Notes: generated by a model not told the origin, from the sequence alone. A stretch of DNA of 64,000 bases from an uncultured Bradyrhizobium sp. (GCF_936943645.1 NZ_CAKZJO010000084.1:1-64000), one strand, 5' to 3'. Positions 16,111 through 25,152 are shown, numbered from the stretch's first letter. A program made the numbers and translations.

Positions 16111-16335
16111 ATGCCCCGCGAAAGCGGGGCATCCAGTACGCCACAACTTATCGATTCAACCACAACTGTCTCGGAGTACTGGATCGCCCGGTCATCAAGC
16201 CGGGCGATGACCCTGAGTGTGTAGCGAGCGCGCTCCACCACCTCCGTCATTGCGAGCGCAGCGAAGCAATCCAGGCTGCCTCTGAGGAAAGACTCTGGAT
16301 TGCTTCGTCGCAAGGGCTCCTCGCAATGACGGGGA
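16111..16335. repeat. REP-like palindromic repeats
   Basis: Between convergent genes lie three dyads. TGCCCCGC (16112-16119) pairs with GCGGGGCA (16124-16131). CCAGTAC near 16134 pairs with GTACTGG near 16176, and a GATCGCCCGG / CCGGGCGAT hairpin follows. CGTCATTGCGAG near 16246 pairs with CTCGCAATGACG near 16320, enclosing GAAGCAATCCAG / CTGGATTGCTTC. These are typical dispersed intergenic repeats of the group and may terminate both flanking transcripts. No coding sequence is seen. Confidence 0.7.
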
Positions 16336-16355
16336 GAGGGGCTCGCGCCTAACTG

Positions 16356-19300
16356 CTACTCCGCCGCCGCGGCAAAGCGGCTGTTCTCCAGCTCCGCCTC
16401 CAGCCGCGCCTTTTCGGCTGCCGCCAATTTGACATTGGCTTCCTTGACGTGCCCGAAGCCGCGGATGGTCTCCGGCACGCGGGCGAGCCGTGCCAGCAGC
16501 GGGATCTGCTCGGCCTTCAGTCCGGTCATCCGCTGATCGATCATCGCAAGGTAATCCGCGACCAGCTTGCGCTCGGTCCGGCGCTCCTCGGTGCGACCGA
16601 ACGGATCGAACGTGCCGCCGCGCAGGAATTTCAGCTTCGCCAGCACGCGGAAGGCGTGGAGCATCCAGCCGCCGAATTCCTGCTTCTGGAGACGTCCCGT
16701 CGTCTTGTCGCGCTTGGCGAAGATCGGCGGGGCCAAGTGGTATTTCAGCGTGAAGTCGCCGTCGAACTTCTCCGACACCTTCCTGGCAAAGCTGCCGTCG
16801 GTATAGAGCCGGGCCACCTCGTACTCGTCCTTGTACGACATCAGCTTGAACAGGTTCTTCGCGACGGCCTCGGCCAGCTCCGTGGACGCGGGCGACGCCG
16901 CACTCTCGGCCTTGCGCACTTTGGCGACGGCCGCGAGATAGCGGTCGGCGTAAGCCTTGTCCTGATAGGAGGTCAGGAATTCGGCGCGGGTCGCGATGAT
17001 GTCGTCGAGCGACTTGGTCGGCGCGGCGGCCCGGCTCTTGAACTGCAGCACACTGCGCACCCGCGACATGTCGTGGGCGGCGAGGCGGCCCCAGGTGAAG
17101 GCGAGCTTGTTCATCTCGATCGCGGCGCCGTTGATCTCGATGGCGCGGAGCAGGGCCTCCAGCGACAGCGGGATCGCGCCCTTCTGGAAGGCAAAGCCGA
17201 GCATGAAGGGATTGGTCGCGATGCTGTCGCCCATCAGCGCTGAGGCGATGCCGGTGGCGTCGATGATGTCGAGGTTCTTGTCGCCGATGGCGTCGCGCAG
17301 CACGGTCTGCATCGTGCCCATCTCGAAGTCGAGGTCGGGGTTTTGCACAAAGCTCGCGGTCGGCTGCAGGTCCGCATTGATATACGCCTTGGTCACGCCG
17401 CGCTCGGCGCGGCTGAGCGCGGAGGGACCTGCCGAGACGATCATGTCGCAGCCGAGGATGACGTCGGCGCCGCCGGTGGTAATGCGGACCGCGGAGATGT
17501 CCTCCGGCCTCGGCGCGATGCGGACATGGCTCATCACCGCGCCGTTCTTCTGCGACAGGCCGGTGAAATCCAGCGCGGAGCAGCCGCGGCCGTCGACGTG
17601 GGCGGCCATGCCGAGCAGCGCGCCGATGGTGATGACGCCCGTGCCGCCGATGCCGGTGACGAGGATGTTGTAGGGGCCGTCAAGCTCGCGCGCGGGCGGC
17701 AGCGGCAGATCGGCGAACAGCTGGCCGGAATCCACCGCCGAGGTCTTCATCCGCTTCAGCGTGCCGCCATGCACGGTGACGAAGCTCGGGCAGAAGCCTT
17801 CGACGCAGGAAAAATCCTTGTTGCAGTTCGACTGGTCGATCTGGCGCTTGCGGCCGAACTCGGTTTCCAGCGGCTGCACCGAGACGCAGTTGGAGGCCTG
17901 CGAGCAATCGCCGCAGCCTTCGCAAACCAGCTCGTTGATGAAGGCGCGCTTGGCAGGATCGGGATAGAGCCCGCGCTTGCGGCGGCGACGCTTCTCCGCG
18001 GCGCAGGTCTGGTCGTAGACGATGACGCTAAGACCCTTGACGTCGCGCAGCTCGCGCTGGACCGCATCGAGCTCGCGGCGGTGGTGGATGGTCGCGCCTT
18101 GCGGGAAGTAATTCCCGGCCGGGTACTTGCCGGGGTCGTCCGAGACGATGGCGAGCCGCTTGACGCCCTCGGCCCAGACCTGGTGCGCGATCTGCGCGAC
18201 GTTGAAGGCGCCTTCGGCCGGCTGACCGCCGGTCATCGCCACGGCGTCGTTGTAGAGGATCTTGTATGTGATGTTGATGCCGGCCGCCGATGCCGCGCGA
18301 AGGGCGAGAAGCCCGGAATGGGTGTAGGTGCCGTCGCCGAGATTCTGGAAGATGTGCGTCTCGCTGGTGAAGGGCGACTGGCCGATCCAGTTCACGCCCT
18401 CGGCGCCCATATGCGAGATCAGGTCAGTGCGGCGGGTCGGCATGCTCAGAGCCATGCCGTGGCACCCAATGCCCGCCATGGCGCGGCTGCCCTCGGGCAC
18501 GCGCGTCGAGGTGTTGTGCGGACAGCCCGAGCAGAAGAACGGCGTGCGCGCGAGCTTGATCTGCGTGCTCGTGGTGACGGGATTGTCGAAGGCCTCGAGC
18601 CGGGCGAGGCGCTGCTCCAGCACCGGGCTGTGATGGCCGAGCTTGCGCAAGCGCGCCACCAGCGCGCCGGCGACGATGGTCGGCGTCAGCTCGCCCTCGC
18701 TCGGCAACAGCGGTGCGCCGCGCTCGTCGCGCTTGCCCGTGATCGTCGGGCGCTTCGAGGCGTCGATGTTGTAGAGGATGCGCATCAGTTGGTCTTCGAT
18801 GAAGCCGCGCTTCTCCTCGACCACGAGCACGTCCTGAAGCCCTTCGGCGAACCGCCTGGCGCCGCTTTCCTCCAGCGGCCAGGTCAGTGCGACCTTGTAG
18901 ATGCGCAGGCCGAGATCCTGCGCGTCCTTGTCGGTGATGCCGAGGTCAGCCAGCGCCTGGCGCAGATCGAGATAGGCCTTGCCGGTGGCGACGATGCCGA
19001 GCCGCGCCGGCTTGGAGTCGAGCACGATGCGGTCGAGCTGGTTGGCGCGGGCGAAGGCCTGCACCGCGGCCATCTTCGGCCCGAACAGGCGCTTCTCGGC
19101 CTCGAGCGGCGGATCGGGCCAGCGGATGTTGAGGCCACCGGGCGGCATCTCGAAATCATCGGGCATGACGATCTTGATGCGCTTGGGATCGCTGTCAATC
19201 GACGCGGAGCTTTCCACGGTTTCGCTGATGGCCTTGAAGCCGACCCAGCAGCCGGAGAAGCGCGACAGCGCAAAACCATAGAGGCCGAGATCGAGATAAT

Positions 19301-19832
19301 CCTGCAGCGTTGCCGGATTGATTACGGGGATCAGCGCCGCCGCGAACACCTGCTCGCTCTGATGCGCCAGCGTCGAGGACTGGCAGCCATGGTCATCGCC
19401 GGCCAGCGCCAGCACGCCGCCATTGCGCGAGGTGCCGGCCGCATTGGCATGCTTGAGCGCATCGACCGAGCGGTCGACGCCGGGACCCTTGCCGTACCAG
19501 ATGCCGAAGACGCCATCGACCTTGGCGCCGGGGAACAGCCCGACCTGCTGGCTGCCCCAGACGGCGGTCGCCGCCAGATCCTCGTTCAGGCCGGGGACGA
19601 AGGCGATGTCGTGCTGCTGGAGGTGCGACTTCGCGCGCCACAGCGCGTGATCGTACATGCCAAGCGGAGAGCCGCGATAGCCGGAGATGAAGCCGCCGGT
19701 GTTGAGCCCCTGGAGCCGGTCGCGTTCGCGCTGCAACATGGGCAGTCGCACCAGAGCCTGCGTGCCGGACAGGAAGATCCGCTTCGATTCGAGCCGGTAT
19801 TTGTCGTCCAGCTCGACCTGCAACAGCGTCAT
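16356..19832 (-). CDS. Indolepyruvate ferredoxin oxidoreductase family protein (fused subunits)
   Basis: 1158 residues from the ATG at 19832 (AAGGA just upstream); the open frame extends further but the extension has no family character. It is the fused IorA-IorB form: a pyrimidine-binding/pyruvate-ferredoxin-oxidoreductase head (GFISGYRGSPLGMYD), a thiamine-diphosphate domain around MAGIGCHGMALSM, a ferredoxin-like cysteine cluster (CEGCGDCSQASNC and CVEGFCPSF) and a gamma domain starting NILVTGIGGTGVITIG. It oxidatively decarboxylates aryl pyruvates or similar 2-oxoacids to acyl-CoA, reducing ferredoxin. It is a monocistronic gene divergent from a hotdog-fold gene. Confidence 0.95.
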   Translation of the reverse strand: MTLLQVELDDKYRLESKRIFLSGTQALVRLPMLQRERDRLQGLNTGGFISGYRGSPLGMYDHALWRAKSHLQQHDIAFVPGLNEDLAATAVWGSQQVGLFPGAKVDGVFGIWYGKGPGVDRSVDALKHANAAGTSRNGGVLALAGDDHGCQSSTLAHQSEQVFAAALIPVINPATLQDYLDLGLYGFALSRFSGCWVGFKAISETVESSASIDSDPKRIKIVMPDDFEMPPGGLNIRWPDPPLEAEKRLFGPKMAAVQAFARANQLDRIVLDSKPARLGIVATGKAYLDLRQALADLGITDKDAQDLGLRIYKVALTWPLEESGARRFAEGLQDVLVVEEKRGFIEDQLMRILYNIDASKRPTITGKRDERGAPLLPSEGELTPTIVAGALVARLRKLGHHSPVLEQRLARLEAFDNPVTTSTQIKLARTPFFCSGCPHNTSTRVPEGSRAMAGIGCHGMALSMPTRRTDLISHMGAEGVNWIGQSPFTSETHIFQNLGDGTYTHSGLLALRAASAAGINITYKILYNDAVAMTGGQPAEGAFNVAQIAHQVWAEGVKRLAIVSDDPGKYPAGNYFPQGATIHHRRELDAVQRELRDVKGLSVIVYDQTCAAEKRRRRKRGLYPDPAKRAFINELVCEGCGDCSQASNCVSVQPLETEFGRKRQIDQSNCNKDFSCVEGFCPSFVTVHGGTLKRMKTSAVDSGQLFADLPLPPARELDGPYNILVTGIGGTGVITIGALLGMAAHVDGRGCSALDFTGLSQKNGAVMSHVRIAPRPEDISAVRITTGGADVILGCDMIVSAGPSALSRAERGVTKAYINADLQPTASFVQNPDLDFEMGTMQTVLRDAIGDKNLDIIDATGIASALMGDSIATNPFMLGFAFQKGAIPLSLEALLRAIEINGAAIEMNKLAFTWGRLAAHDMSRVRSVLQFKSRAAAPTKSLDDIIATRAEFLTSYQDKAYADRYLAAVAKVRKAESAASPASTELAEAVAKNLFKLMSYKDEYEVARLYTDGSFARKVSEKFDGDFTLKYHLAPPIFAKRDKTTGRLQKQEFGGWMLHAFRVLAKLKFLRGGTFDPFGRTEERRTERKLVADYLAMIDQRMTGLKAEQIPLLARLARVPETIRGFGHVKEANVKLAAAEKARLEAELENSRFAAAAE

Positions 19833-19997
19833 TTCGGAAGTCCTTGTTCTTCTTGGTCTGGCGGGGATTTTGCGCCGCGAAAAGAGACGCGGCTTGCGAA
19901 GCGGATGGTTGCAGTCAAAAGCATGGGTGGGCGAAGTCAATACGGCTAGCCGCATCCGTGGCGCTCCTGCTAGTCATGGCTGTCTGTGGAGGACATC

Positions 19998-20951
19998 ATG
20001 GCTGCGAACGCATTCGAGACTGAGATCACCGAGACAGCCGAGGCCCTGATCGGGCCGTGGCGCCAGCCGCGCCAGATGCTTCAGGCGCAAACCTACGACG
20101 CGCACGCCTCCATCCACGACGACGCCACCGCGCAGAAGCTCGGCTTCAAGGGCGGCACGATCGAAGGGCCCACCCATTTCAGCCAGTTCGCTCCGCTCGG
20201 CGCGCGATTGTGGGGGCAAGCCTGGTTCGAGACCGGCTGCCTGTCGGCGCATTACCGCAGCGTCTGCTACGAGGGCGAGGAGGTGCAGGCGATCCTGTTG
20301 AAGCCGCTGCAGGGGACGAGCCAGTGCCAGATCCAGATGGTCAAGCGCGACGGCACCGAGGTGCTGCGCGGCACCGCATCCGTCGGTGAATCGCGTGCTG
20401 CAACCGCGCTCGAGGCACGCCTGGGCGAACTGAAGCCGCTCACCGACCCCGTGATCCTGCGCGATGTGAAGGTCGCGCACACGAGCAAGCGGCAGACGGT
20501 GCGGATGGCGTTCGACCAGATGATGGGCGACCTCTATCCCTTCTCGCTGCGCCAGAAGCTTGCCGTCATCACCGAGAACTCGCCCTATTATTCCGGCGCC
20601 GACAATCCGTGGGGCAAGCCGATCATTCCAATGGAGATGCTGAGCGTGCTGTTCCAGTACCGCTCCAAGGACGATCCGTTGCCCACCAAGGGCCCGGCCG
20701 TCGGCCTGTTCGCCGACCAGGAGATCCGGCTGATGAAGGGGCCGCTGTTCGAGGGTGAGGAGTACGAGGTCGAGCGTGAGGTGGTCGCGCTCTCCGGCAG
20801 CCGCCGCACCGAAAGCGCCTGGGCCAGGACGCGGGTGTTCGACAAGGCCGGCGCGGTGGTCGCGACCATGCTGCTGAACATGGCGACGCTGAAGGAGTCC
20901 TATGCGCCGTATGAGGAAGAGTATCGGCGGCTGTATGGGGCGGCGCGGTAG
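19998..20951 (+). CDS. Hotdog-fold (MaoC-like) protein of unknown substrate
   Basis: 317 residues; the ATG at 19998 is chosen because GGAGG (19988-19992) sits five bases before it. The first half, LGFKGGTIEGPTHFSQFAPLGARLWG, resembles a MaoC-type double hotdog (hydratase) fold, and a second hotdog-like half starts near residue 190 with RLMKGPLFEGEEYEVEREVVAL. The catalytic Asp/His pair of true enoyl-CoA hydratases is not clearly present. I do not recognise a specific function. The divergent position next to the 2-oxoacid ferredoxin oxidoreductase could mean a shared acyl-CoA pathway. Confidence 0.65.
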   Translation: MAANAFETEITETAEALIGPWRQPRQMLQAQTYDAHASIHDDATAQKLGFKGGTIEGPTHFSQFAPLGARLWGQAWFETGCLSAHYRSVCYEGEEVQAILLKPLQGTSQCQIQMVKRDGTEVLRGTASVGESRAATALEARLGELKPLTDPVILRDVKVAHTSKRQTVRMAFDQMMGDLYPFSLRQKLAVITENSPYYSGADNPWGKPIIPMEMLSVLFQYRSKDDPLPTKGPAVGLFADQEIRLMKGPLFEGEEYEVEREVVALSGSRRTESAWARTRVFDKAGAVVATMLLNMATLKESYAPYEEEYRRLYGAAR

Positions 20952-21112
20952 CCGCAAGGTGTCGTCGCCACACGCGAGACCGCCCATCCCTTAGGCAAAT
21001 GCCGTTCGCAAAGCCGTCGCACAGCGAATGAGCATACACCGATCTTCGGCGTAAGTTTCTGACTGCACAACGAATTCCCCAGCGAACGGCGCTCCATCGC
21101 AATTGTACACAA

Positions 21113-21127
21113 TGGCACGGCGCTTGC
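21113..21127 (+). promoter_or_regulatory. Sigma-54 (-24/-12) promoter
   Basis: TGGCAC (21113-21118), five bases, then TTGC (21124-21127) is an exact match to the RpoN promoter consensus. The predicted transcript starts about 30 bases before the cysteine hydrolase ATG at 21169. A palindrome ATTGT-AC-ACAAT (21102-21113) overlaps its upstream edge. Sigma-54 dependence implies an enhancer protein such as NtrC; no NtrC site could be named with confidence. Confidence 0.8.
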
Positions 21128-21168
21128 AGAACTCCTGACAAAGAGAGTTCTCGCGAGGGGCGGGCGTC

Positions 21169-21882
21169 ATGCTGGACTCGAGCAAGCGGACATGGGGCGT
21201 CATCGGCGCCGAGCCCGAGCCGATCAGGCTCGACTGGCTTGCTACCGCGCTTCTCATCATCGACATGCAGCGCGACTTCATGGAGCCCGGCGGCTTCGGT
21301 GAGACACTCGGCAATGACGTCAGCCAGCTCGCGCGCGCGGTGAAGCCGATCGGCGCGGTGCTGCAAGCCGCGCGCGACACCGGCATGCTGGTGATCCACA
21401 CCCGCGAGGGCCATCTGCCCGATCTCTCCGACGCGCCGCCCGCAAAGGTCGAACGCGGCGCGCCGAGCCTTCGGATCGGCGATCCCGGTCCCATGGGCCG
21501 CATTCTCATTCGTGGCGAGGCCGGCCATGACATCATCCCCGAGCTCTATCCGCTCGACAGCGAGATCGTGATCGACAAGCCCGGCAAGGGCGCGTTCTAC
21601 GCCACCGAGCTCACGGACGTGCTGGAGAAATACGGCATCGAGAATCTCCTGGTGTGCGGCGTCACCACCGAGGTGTGCGTCAACACCACCGTGCGCGAGG
21701 CCAACGACCGCGGCTACCGCTGCGTCGTCATCTCCGACGGTTGCGCGTCCTACTTCCCCGAGTTTCACGAGATGGGCCTGAAGATGATCAAGGCCCAGGG
21801 CGGCATTTTCGGCTGGGTCGCGGGCTCCGCCGAAGTCTTGGAGGCAATGAAGACTTCGACCATTTCAGGGGTGACATCATGA
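21169..21882 (+). CDS. Isochorismatase-family cysteine hydrolase, biuret hydrolase-like
   Basis: 237 residues. The triad of the family is visible: Asp32 in LLIIDMQRDF, a Lys in VIDKPGKGAF (about 137-140) and Cys170 in CGVTTEVCVNTT. The pattern of EGHLPDLSD, IGDPGPMGRIL, RGEAGHDIIPELYP and DKPGKGAFYAT closely follows what I remember of biuret amidohydrolase BiuH of Rhizobium, so deamination of biuret or a related ureido compound is likely. It is preceded by a sigma-54 promoter and its stop overlaps the start of an NCS2 permease, so uptake and hydrolysis of a nitrogen source are coupled. Confidence 0.85.
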   Translation: MLDSSKRTWGVIGAEPEPIRLDWLATALLIIDMQRDFMEPGGFGETLGNDVSQLARAVKPIGAVLQAARDTGMLVIHTREGHLPDLSDAPPAKVERGAPSLRIGDPGPMGRILIRGEAGHDIIPELYPLDSEIVIDKPGKGAFYATELTDVLEKYGIENLLVCGVTTEVCVNTTVREANDRGYRCVVISDGCASYFPEFHEMGLKMIKAQGGIFGWVAGSAEVLEAMKTSTISGVTS

Positions 21883-23531
21883 GCACATTGACGGGGACGG
21901 CCGGCAAACCCGGATTCAAGCCGGCACTTTGGACATCGGGCGACTGGAACGCGTTTTTCGGCTTCGGCACCAACATCCTCGTCAACATGCTGGTGCTCAC
22001 GGGCCTGCTGCGTTTCGTTCTGAAGATGCCTGACAGCCTCGTGTTCGGCCGCATCCTGCCCGCGCTCGGGCTGATGATGTGCCTGTCGACCTTCTACTAC
22101 GCTTATCTCGCCTATCGCCTCGCACAGAAGACCGGCCGCGATGACGTCTGCGCGCTACCCTCGGGCGTCAGCGTGCCGCACATGTTCATCGTCACCTTCG
22201 TGATCATGCTGCCGATCACGCTGAAGACGGGCGATCCGCTCAAGGGCTGGTCGGCGGGGCTCGTCTGGGTGTTCTTCCAGAGCTTCATCCTGATGATCGG
22301 CGGCTTCATTGCTCCGTTCATTCGAAAAATCACGCCGCGCGCGGCGCTGCTCGGCACGCTCGCCGGCGTTTCCGTCACCTTCATCTCGATGCGGCCGGCG
22401 CTGGAAATGTACATGACGCCGCAGATCGGCCTCGTCTGCTTCGCCATCATCCTCGTGAGCTGGTTCGGCGGTGTCAAATACTGGCGCGGCATACCTGCTG
22501 GCCTCGTCGCCATCGCCGCCGGCATGATCATCGCCTGGGGATCGAACCTGTTCGGGCTCGGCCTCGGCGGATTGAGCGTCGCGGGCGTCGGCGCAGCTTT
22601 CGCCAATTTCGGCTTCTCGGTGCCGATTCCCGCCGTCGGCTACGTGTTCTCCGGCTTCGAATTCCTGGGCGTCATTCTCGTCACAGCGATTCCGTTCGGC
22701 ATCTACGACCTCGTCGAGGCCATGGACAATGTCGAGAGCGCGGAAGCCGCCGGCGACGAATATCCGACCACGCGCGTGCTGACCGCCGACGGCGTTGTCA
22801 GCCTGGTCGGCTGCCTGATGGGCAATCCCTTCATCAACGCCGTCTATATCGGCCATCCCGGCTGGAAGGCGATGGGCGGCCGGATCGGCTATTCGGCCGC
22901 GACCGGCCTCATGGTGATCGTGCTGGCCTGGTTCGGCATCATCTCGGTACTGCTGGCGCTCGTGCCAGTCGTCGCGATCTCGCCGATCCTGCTCTACATC
23001 GGCATGCTGATCGGCGCGCAGGCGTTCCAGACCACGCCGGTCAAGCACGCGCCCGCGATCGTGCTGGCGCTGACGCCGCATCTGGCCGCCTGGGCCAAGC
23101 TGCAGATCGACACCATGCTGGGCTCGACCATGAATGCGGCGGCGAGTGTCGGCGGCATGGCCGCCGACAAGGCCGACGCCGTCAAAGCTGCCGCGATCGC
23201 CGCGCTGCCGCAGCAGGGCGTGTTCTATCACGGCCTCGAAGTGATGGGCGGCGGCTCCATCCTCGGCGGCCTCATTCTCGGTGCGATCGGTGTCTTCGTC
23301 ATCGAGCGCGATTTCGAGAAGGCGTCCGCCTTCGCGCTGGTCGGTGCGGTCCTGACCTATTTCGGCTTCATGCACGGCGAGGCCGTCGGCATCGGCGGTG
23401 GCTTCGGCGTCACGCCCGCGGTTGCGCTCGCCTACGCCGTGATGTCCGCCGGCCTGTTCGCGGCCAGCAGGCTCGGCACCAGCGCACCCTATGCCGCGCA
23501 TCCGGAAATGTCGGCCGCGCCGGCGGAGTAG
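21879..23531 (+). CDS. NCS2-family permease (purine/ureide-type)
   Basis: 550 residues from the ATG overlapping the hydrolase stop (ATGA). About 12-14 transmembrane helices. The N-terminal half carries the cytosolic loop typical of the AzgA-like branch (LPSGVSVPHMFIVTFVIMLP), and the middle reads TAIPFGIYDLVEAMDNVESAEAAGDEYPTTRVL, matching the NCS2 signature region, with NPFINAVYIGHPGWKAMGG after it. The C-terminal half has an alanine-rich cytosolic insertion near 425-450. It probably imports the nitrogen compound hydrolysed by the preceding enzyme. Transcription comes from the shared sigma-54 promoter. Confidence 0.85.
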   Translation: MSTLTGTAGKPGFKPALWTSGDWNAFFGFGTNILVNMLVLTGLLRFVLKMPDSLVFGRILPALGLMMCLSTFYYAYLAYRLAQKTGRDDVCALPSGVSVPHMFIVTFVIMLPITLKTGDPLKGWSAGLVWVFFQSFILMIGGFIAPFIRKITPRAALLGTLAGVSVTFISMRPALEMYMTPQIGLVCFAIILVSWFGGVKYWRGIPAGLVAIAAGMIIAWGSNLFGLGLGGLSVAGVGAAFANFGFSVPIPAVGYVFSGFEFLGVILVTAIPFGIYDLVEAMDNVESAEAAGDEYPTTRVLTADGVVSLVGCLMGNPFINAVYIGHPGWKAMGGRIGYSAATGLMVIVLAWFGIISVLLALVPVVAISPILLYIGMLIGAQAFQTTPVKHAPAIVLALTPHLAAWAKLQIDTMLGSTMNAAASVGGMAADKADAVKAAAIAALPQQGVFYHGLEVMGGGSILGGLILGAIGVFVIERDFEKASAFALVGAVLTYFGFMHGEAVGIGGGFGVTPAVALAYAVMSAGLFAASRLGTSAPYAAHPEMSAAPAE

Positions 23532-23552
23532 AAGACGGCGCGAACTTCCGCG

Positions 23553-23578
23553 AAGCGGCCGGCAAGTGCCGGCCGCTT
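23553..23578. terminator. Bidirectional hairpin terminator
   Basis: AAGCGGCCGGCA (23553-23564) is perfectly repeated in inverse at 23567-23578 with a two-base centre. It lies between the convergent permease and soxA genes, six bases before the soxA stop. The T run is weak on both strands, so it may act as a barrier or 3' protective hairpin as much as an intrinsic terminator. Confidence 0.7.
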
Positions 23579-23583
23579 TCGCT

Positions 23584-24363
23584 TCAGGGCCGCACAGCAG
23601 GCGTCTCCATCGGCAGGCCGCGTGCCCGCGACATCAAATAAAGCTCGAGCGCGACCAGCTCGGGCGAGCCGTAATCATAGGCCTGGGCGCGCACGCCGCT
23701 CATGCAGCTGCGCAAGCGCCGCTCCAGCGAGCCCAGCGTTTGCCATTCCAGCCGGTAGAGCGGATAGCCGGTGGGCTGTCCTTGCGTGATCGGTGCGCCC
23801 GCGAGGCGCCTGTCGAAATTGTCGTCGTGGCAATTGGTGCAGGCGAGGTTGAGCTGCCCCTCCCGCCGCATGAACAGGTCGCGGCCTTGCTCGACGAAGG
23901 GCCTTGCCTGCGGATCATCGCCAGCGGTGATCGCGACACTGCGCGATTGATGGGCGACGAAAGCGGAAAGCGCCAGGAGGTCGCGGCTCTCGTAAGGCAG
24001 GGGCGTGGCCTGCTGGTGATTGGCCCGGCAGAGGTTGATGCGCTGGTCGAGCGTGACGGGGCGGCCGAGCGCCTTGTCGATGGCCGGGTAGCGCGCCGCG
24101 ACCCCCTTCATGCTGCCGCGCGCATCGCCATGGCAATCCGCGCAGGCTTTCTCCGCGCTGCCGGTCTTCTTGGCCCACAACGCCTCGCCGTCGAGCACGA
24201 ACAGCATGCCGGGATTGGAGGTGTCGTCATCCTGCATCGCGCGCGTCTCCGGCCCCATGAAGGAATAGCCGGACCGGCGCGCATCGGGCGGAATTTCGCC
24301 GGCGAGCAGGGCCGGGGCCGCGGCGAACAATGCCGCCGCCGCTATCGCGCGCCAATCGCTCAT
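23584..24363 (-). CDS. soxA: Sulfur oxidation c-type cytochrome SoxA
   Basis: 259 residues from the ATG at 24363, which overlaps the soxZ stop. A signal peptide (hydrophobic AIAAAALFAAAPALLAGE) directs it to the periplasm. Two haem motifs are seen, CADCH and CTNCH, so this is the dihaem form. The active-site cysteine that becomes a persulfide is in RLRSCMSGVRAQAYDYGSPE. With SoxX it would join thiosulfate-type sulfur to the cysteine of SoxY. It is the last gene of the operon. SoxB, which releases sulfate from the carrier, is not encoded in this window. Confidence 0.93.
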   Translation of the reverse strand: MSDWRAIAAAALFAAAPALLAGEIPPDARRSGYSFMGPETRAMQDDDTSNPGMLFVLDGEALWAKKTGSAEKACADCHGDARGSMKGVAARYPAIDKALGRPVTLDQRINLCRANHQQATPLPYESRDLLALSAFVAHQSRSVAITAGDDPQARPFVEQGRDLFMRREGQLNLACTNCHDDNFDRRLAGAPITQGQPTGYPLYRLEWQTLGSLERRLRSCMSGVRAQAYDYGSPELVALELYLMSRARGLPMETPAVRP

Positions 24364-24677
24364 TCGACGGTGATCGATGCCGATGCGGTGGACGAATAGC
24401 CGTTGTCGCCGATCCATTCGAACTCGAACTTGCCGCTCTCCTTGGCCACGGTGAAGAAAGACAAGTATGGATTCGCGGCGATCGCCGGAAACAGATCGGC
24501 ACGGAAGATCTCGGTGCCGTTGTAGCGGCAGGTGAAGCTCGTGATGATGTCGCGCGGCACAAGCTTGCCGTCGGCTGTGTGGCGAAAGCCCGTCTCCATG
24601 ATGTGCGAGGTCAGCGCGCGGATCTCGATGACATCGCCGCGTTTGGCCTTGGCGGGAACGTTGATGAGCGCGGCCAT
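24360..24677 (-). CDS. soxZ: Sulfur carrier complex subunit SoxZ
   Basis: 105 residues from the ATG at 24677, whose first base is the last base of the soxY stop (TGATG). SoxZ is the immunoglobulin-like partner of SoxY. Characteristic segments are RGDVIEIRALTSHIMETGFRHTADGKLVPRDII and SGKFEFEWIGDNGYSSTASASITV. Length is normal. The Shine-Dalgarno sequence GAGGAG lies within the last codons of soxY. Coupling on both sides fits a stoichiometric SoxYZ complex. Confidence 0.94.
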   Translation of the reverse strand: MAALINVPAKAKRGDVIEIRALTSHIMETGFRHTADGKLVPRDIITSFTCRYNGTEIFRADLFPAIAANPYLSFFTVAKESGKFEFEWIGDNGYSSTASASITVE

Positions 24678-25144
24678 CAATTCATCTCCTCGGTACAGGC
24701 GGCCAGCGTCACGACGACGTCGGCGGCGACCTGCCGGAGGGTGTCGTCGGACAGGCGGGCGATCGCGACCACCTTCTGGGTGTCGGCGAGACGGATCCGG
24801 GTCGAGATTTGGGCCCGGCCGGAGGAGGGGGTGAGATAGAAATTGCCGATGTTCGGCTGCGGGTTCTTCTCGTTGAAGACGTGGATGCTCTTGACGTATT
24901 CGTCAGCCGTCATCGGGCTCGCGACGCTCACCGTCATCGGGACCGTGTTGCCGTTCTCGACCAGCGGTGGAATGTCGAGCTTCACCCTGCCGGTCCGAAT
25001 CTGTGCTTCGCCGACGACGTTGCGGATCGCGTTGTTGAGCATTGCGGGCGTTGCGTGAAGCGGACGCAGGGTGACGATGGGGATCGTCCCGGCGACCGTC
25101 ACACCTCCGGCAAGGTTCAAAAATTGTCGTCGCGTGGTTGGCAT
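24677..25144 (-). CDS. soxY: SoxY-like sulfur carrier with atypical C-terminus
   Basis: 155 residues. A twin-arginine signal (TTRRQFLNLAGGVTVAGTIPIV) indicates Tat export, normal for SoxY. The domain reads AIRNVVGEAQIRTGRVKLDIPPLVENGNTVPMTV and ends LSDDTLRQVAADVVVTLAACTEEMN. Canonical SoxY ends with the swinging arm GGCGG carrying the substrate on its cysteine. Here the arm is AAC-TEEMN: a cysteine is present, but the flanking glycines are missing and five residues follow it. The carrier may bind a different substrate or work with different partners. The coding change is not an obvious frameshift, because the tail overlaps the soxZ start in the expected way. Confidence 0.88.
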   Translation of the reverse strand: MPTTRRQFLNLAGGVTVAGTIPIVTLRPLHATPAMLNNAIRNVVGEAQIRTGRVKLDIPPLVENGNTVPMTVSVASPMTADEYVKSIHVFNEKNPQPNIGNFYLTPSSGRAQISTRIRLADTQKVVAIARLSDDTLRQVAADVVVTLAACTEEMN

Positions 25145-25152
25145 GAACAGTC

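Noticed and set aside
17343..19949. 868-codon plus-strand frame opposite the indolepyruvate ferredoxin oxidoreductase
   Set aside because: Arginine/alanine-rich antisense shadow of a well-supported gene in high-GC DNA.
24677..24720. Frameshift at the soxY end hiding a GGCGG tail
   Set aside because: The soxY stop and soxZ start overlap normally and the neighbouring frames do not encode GGCGG here.
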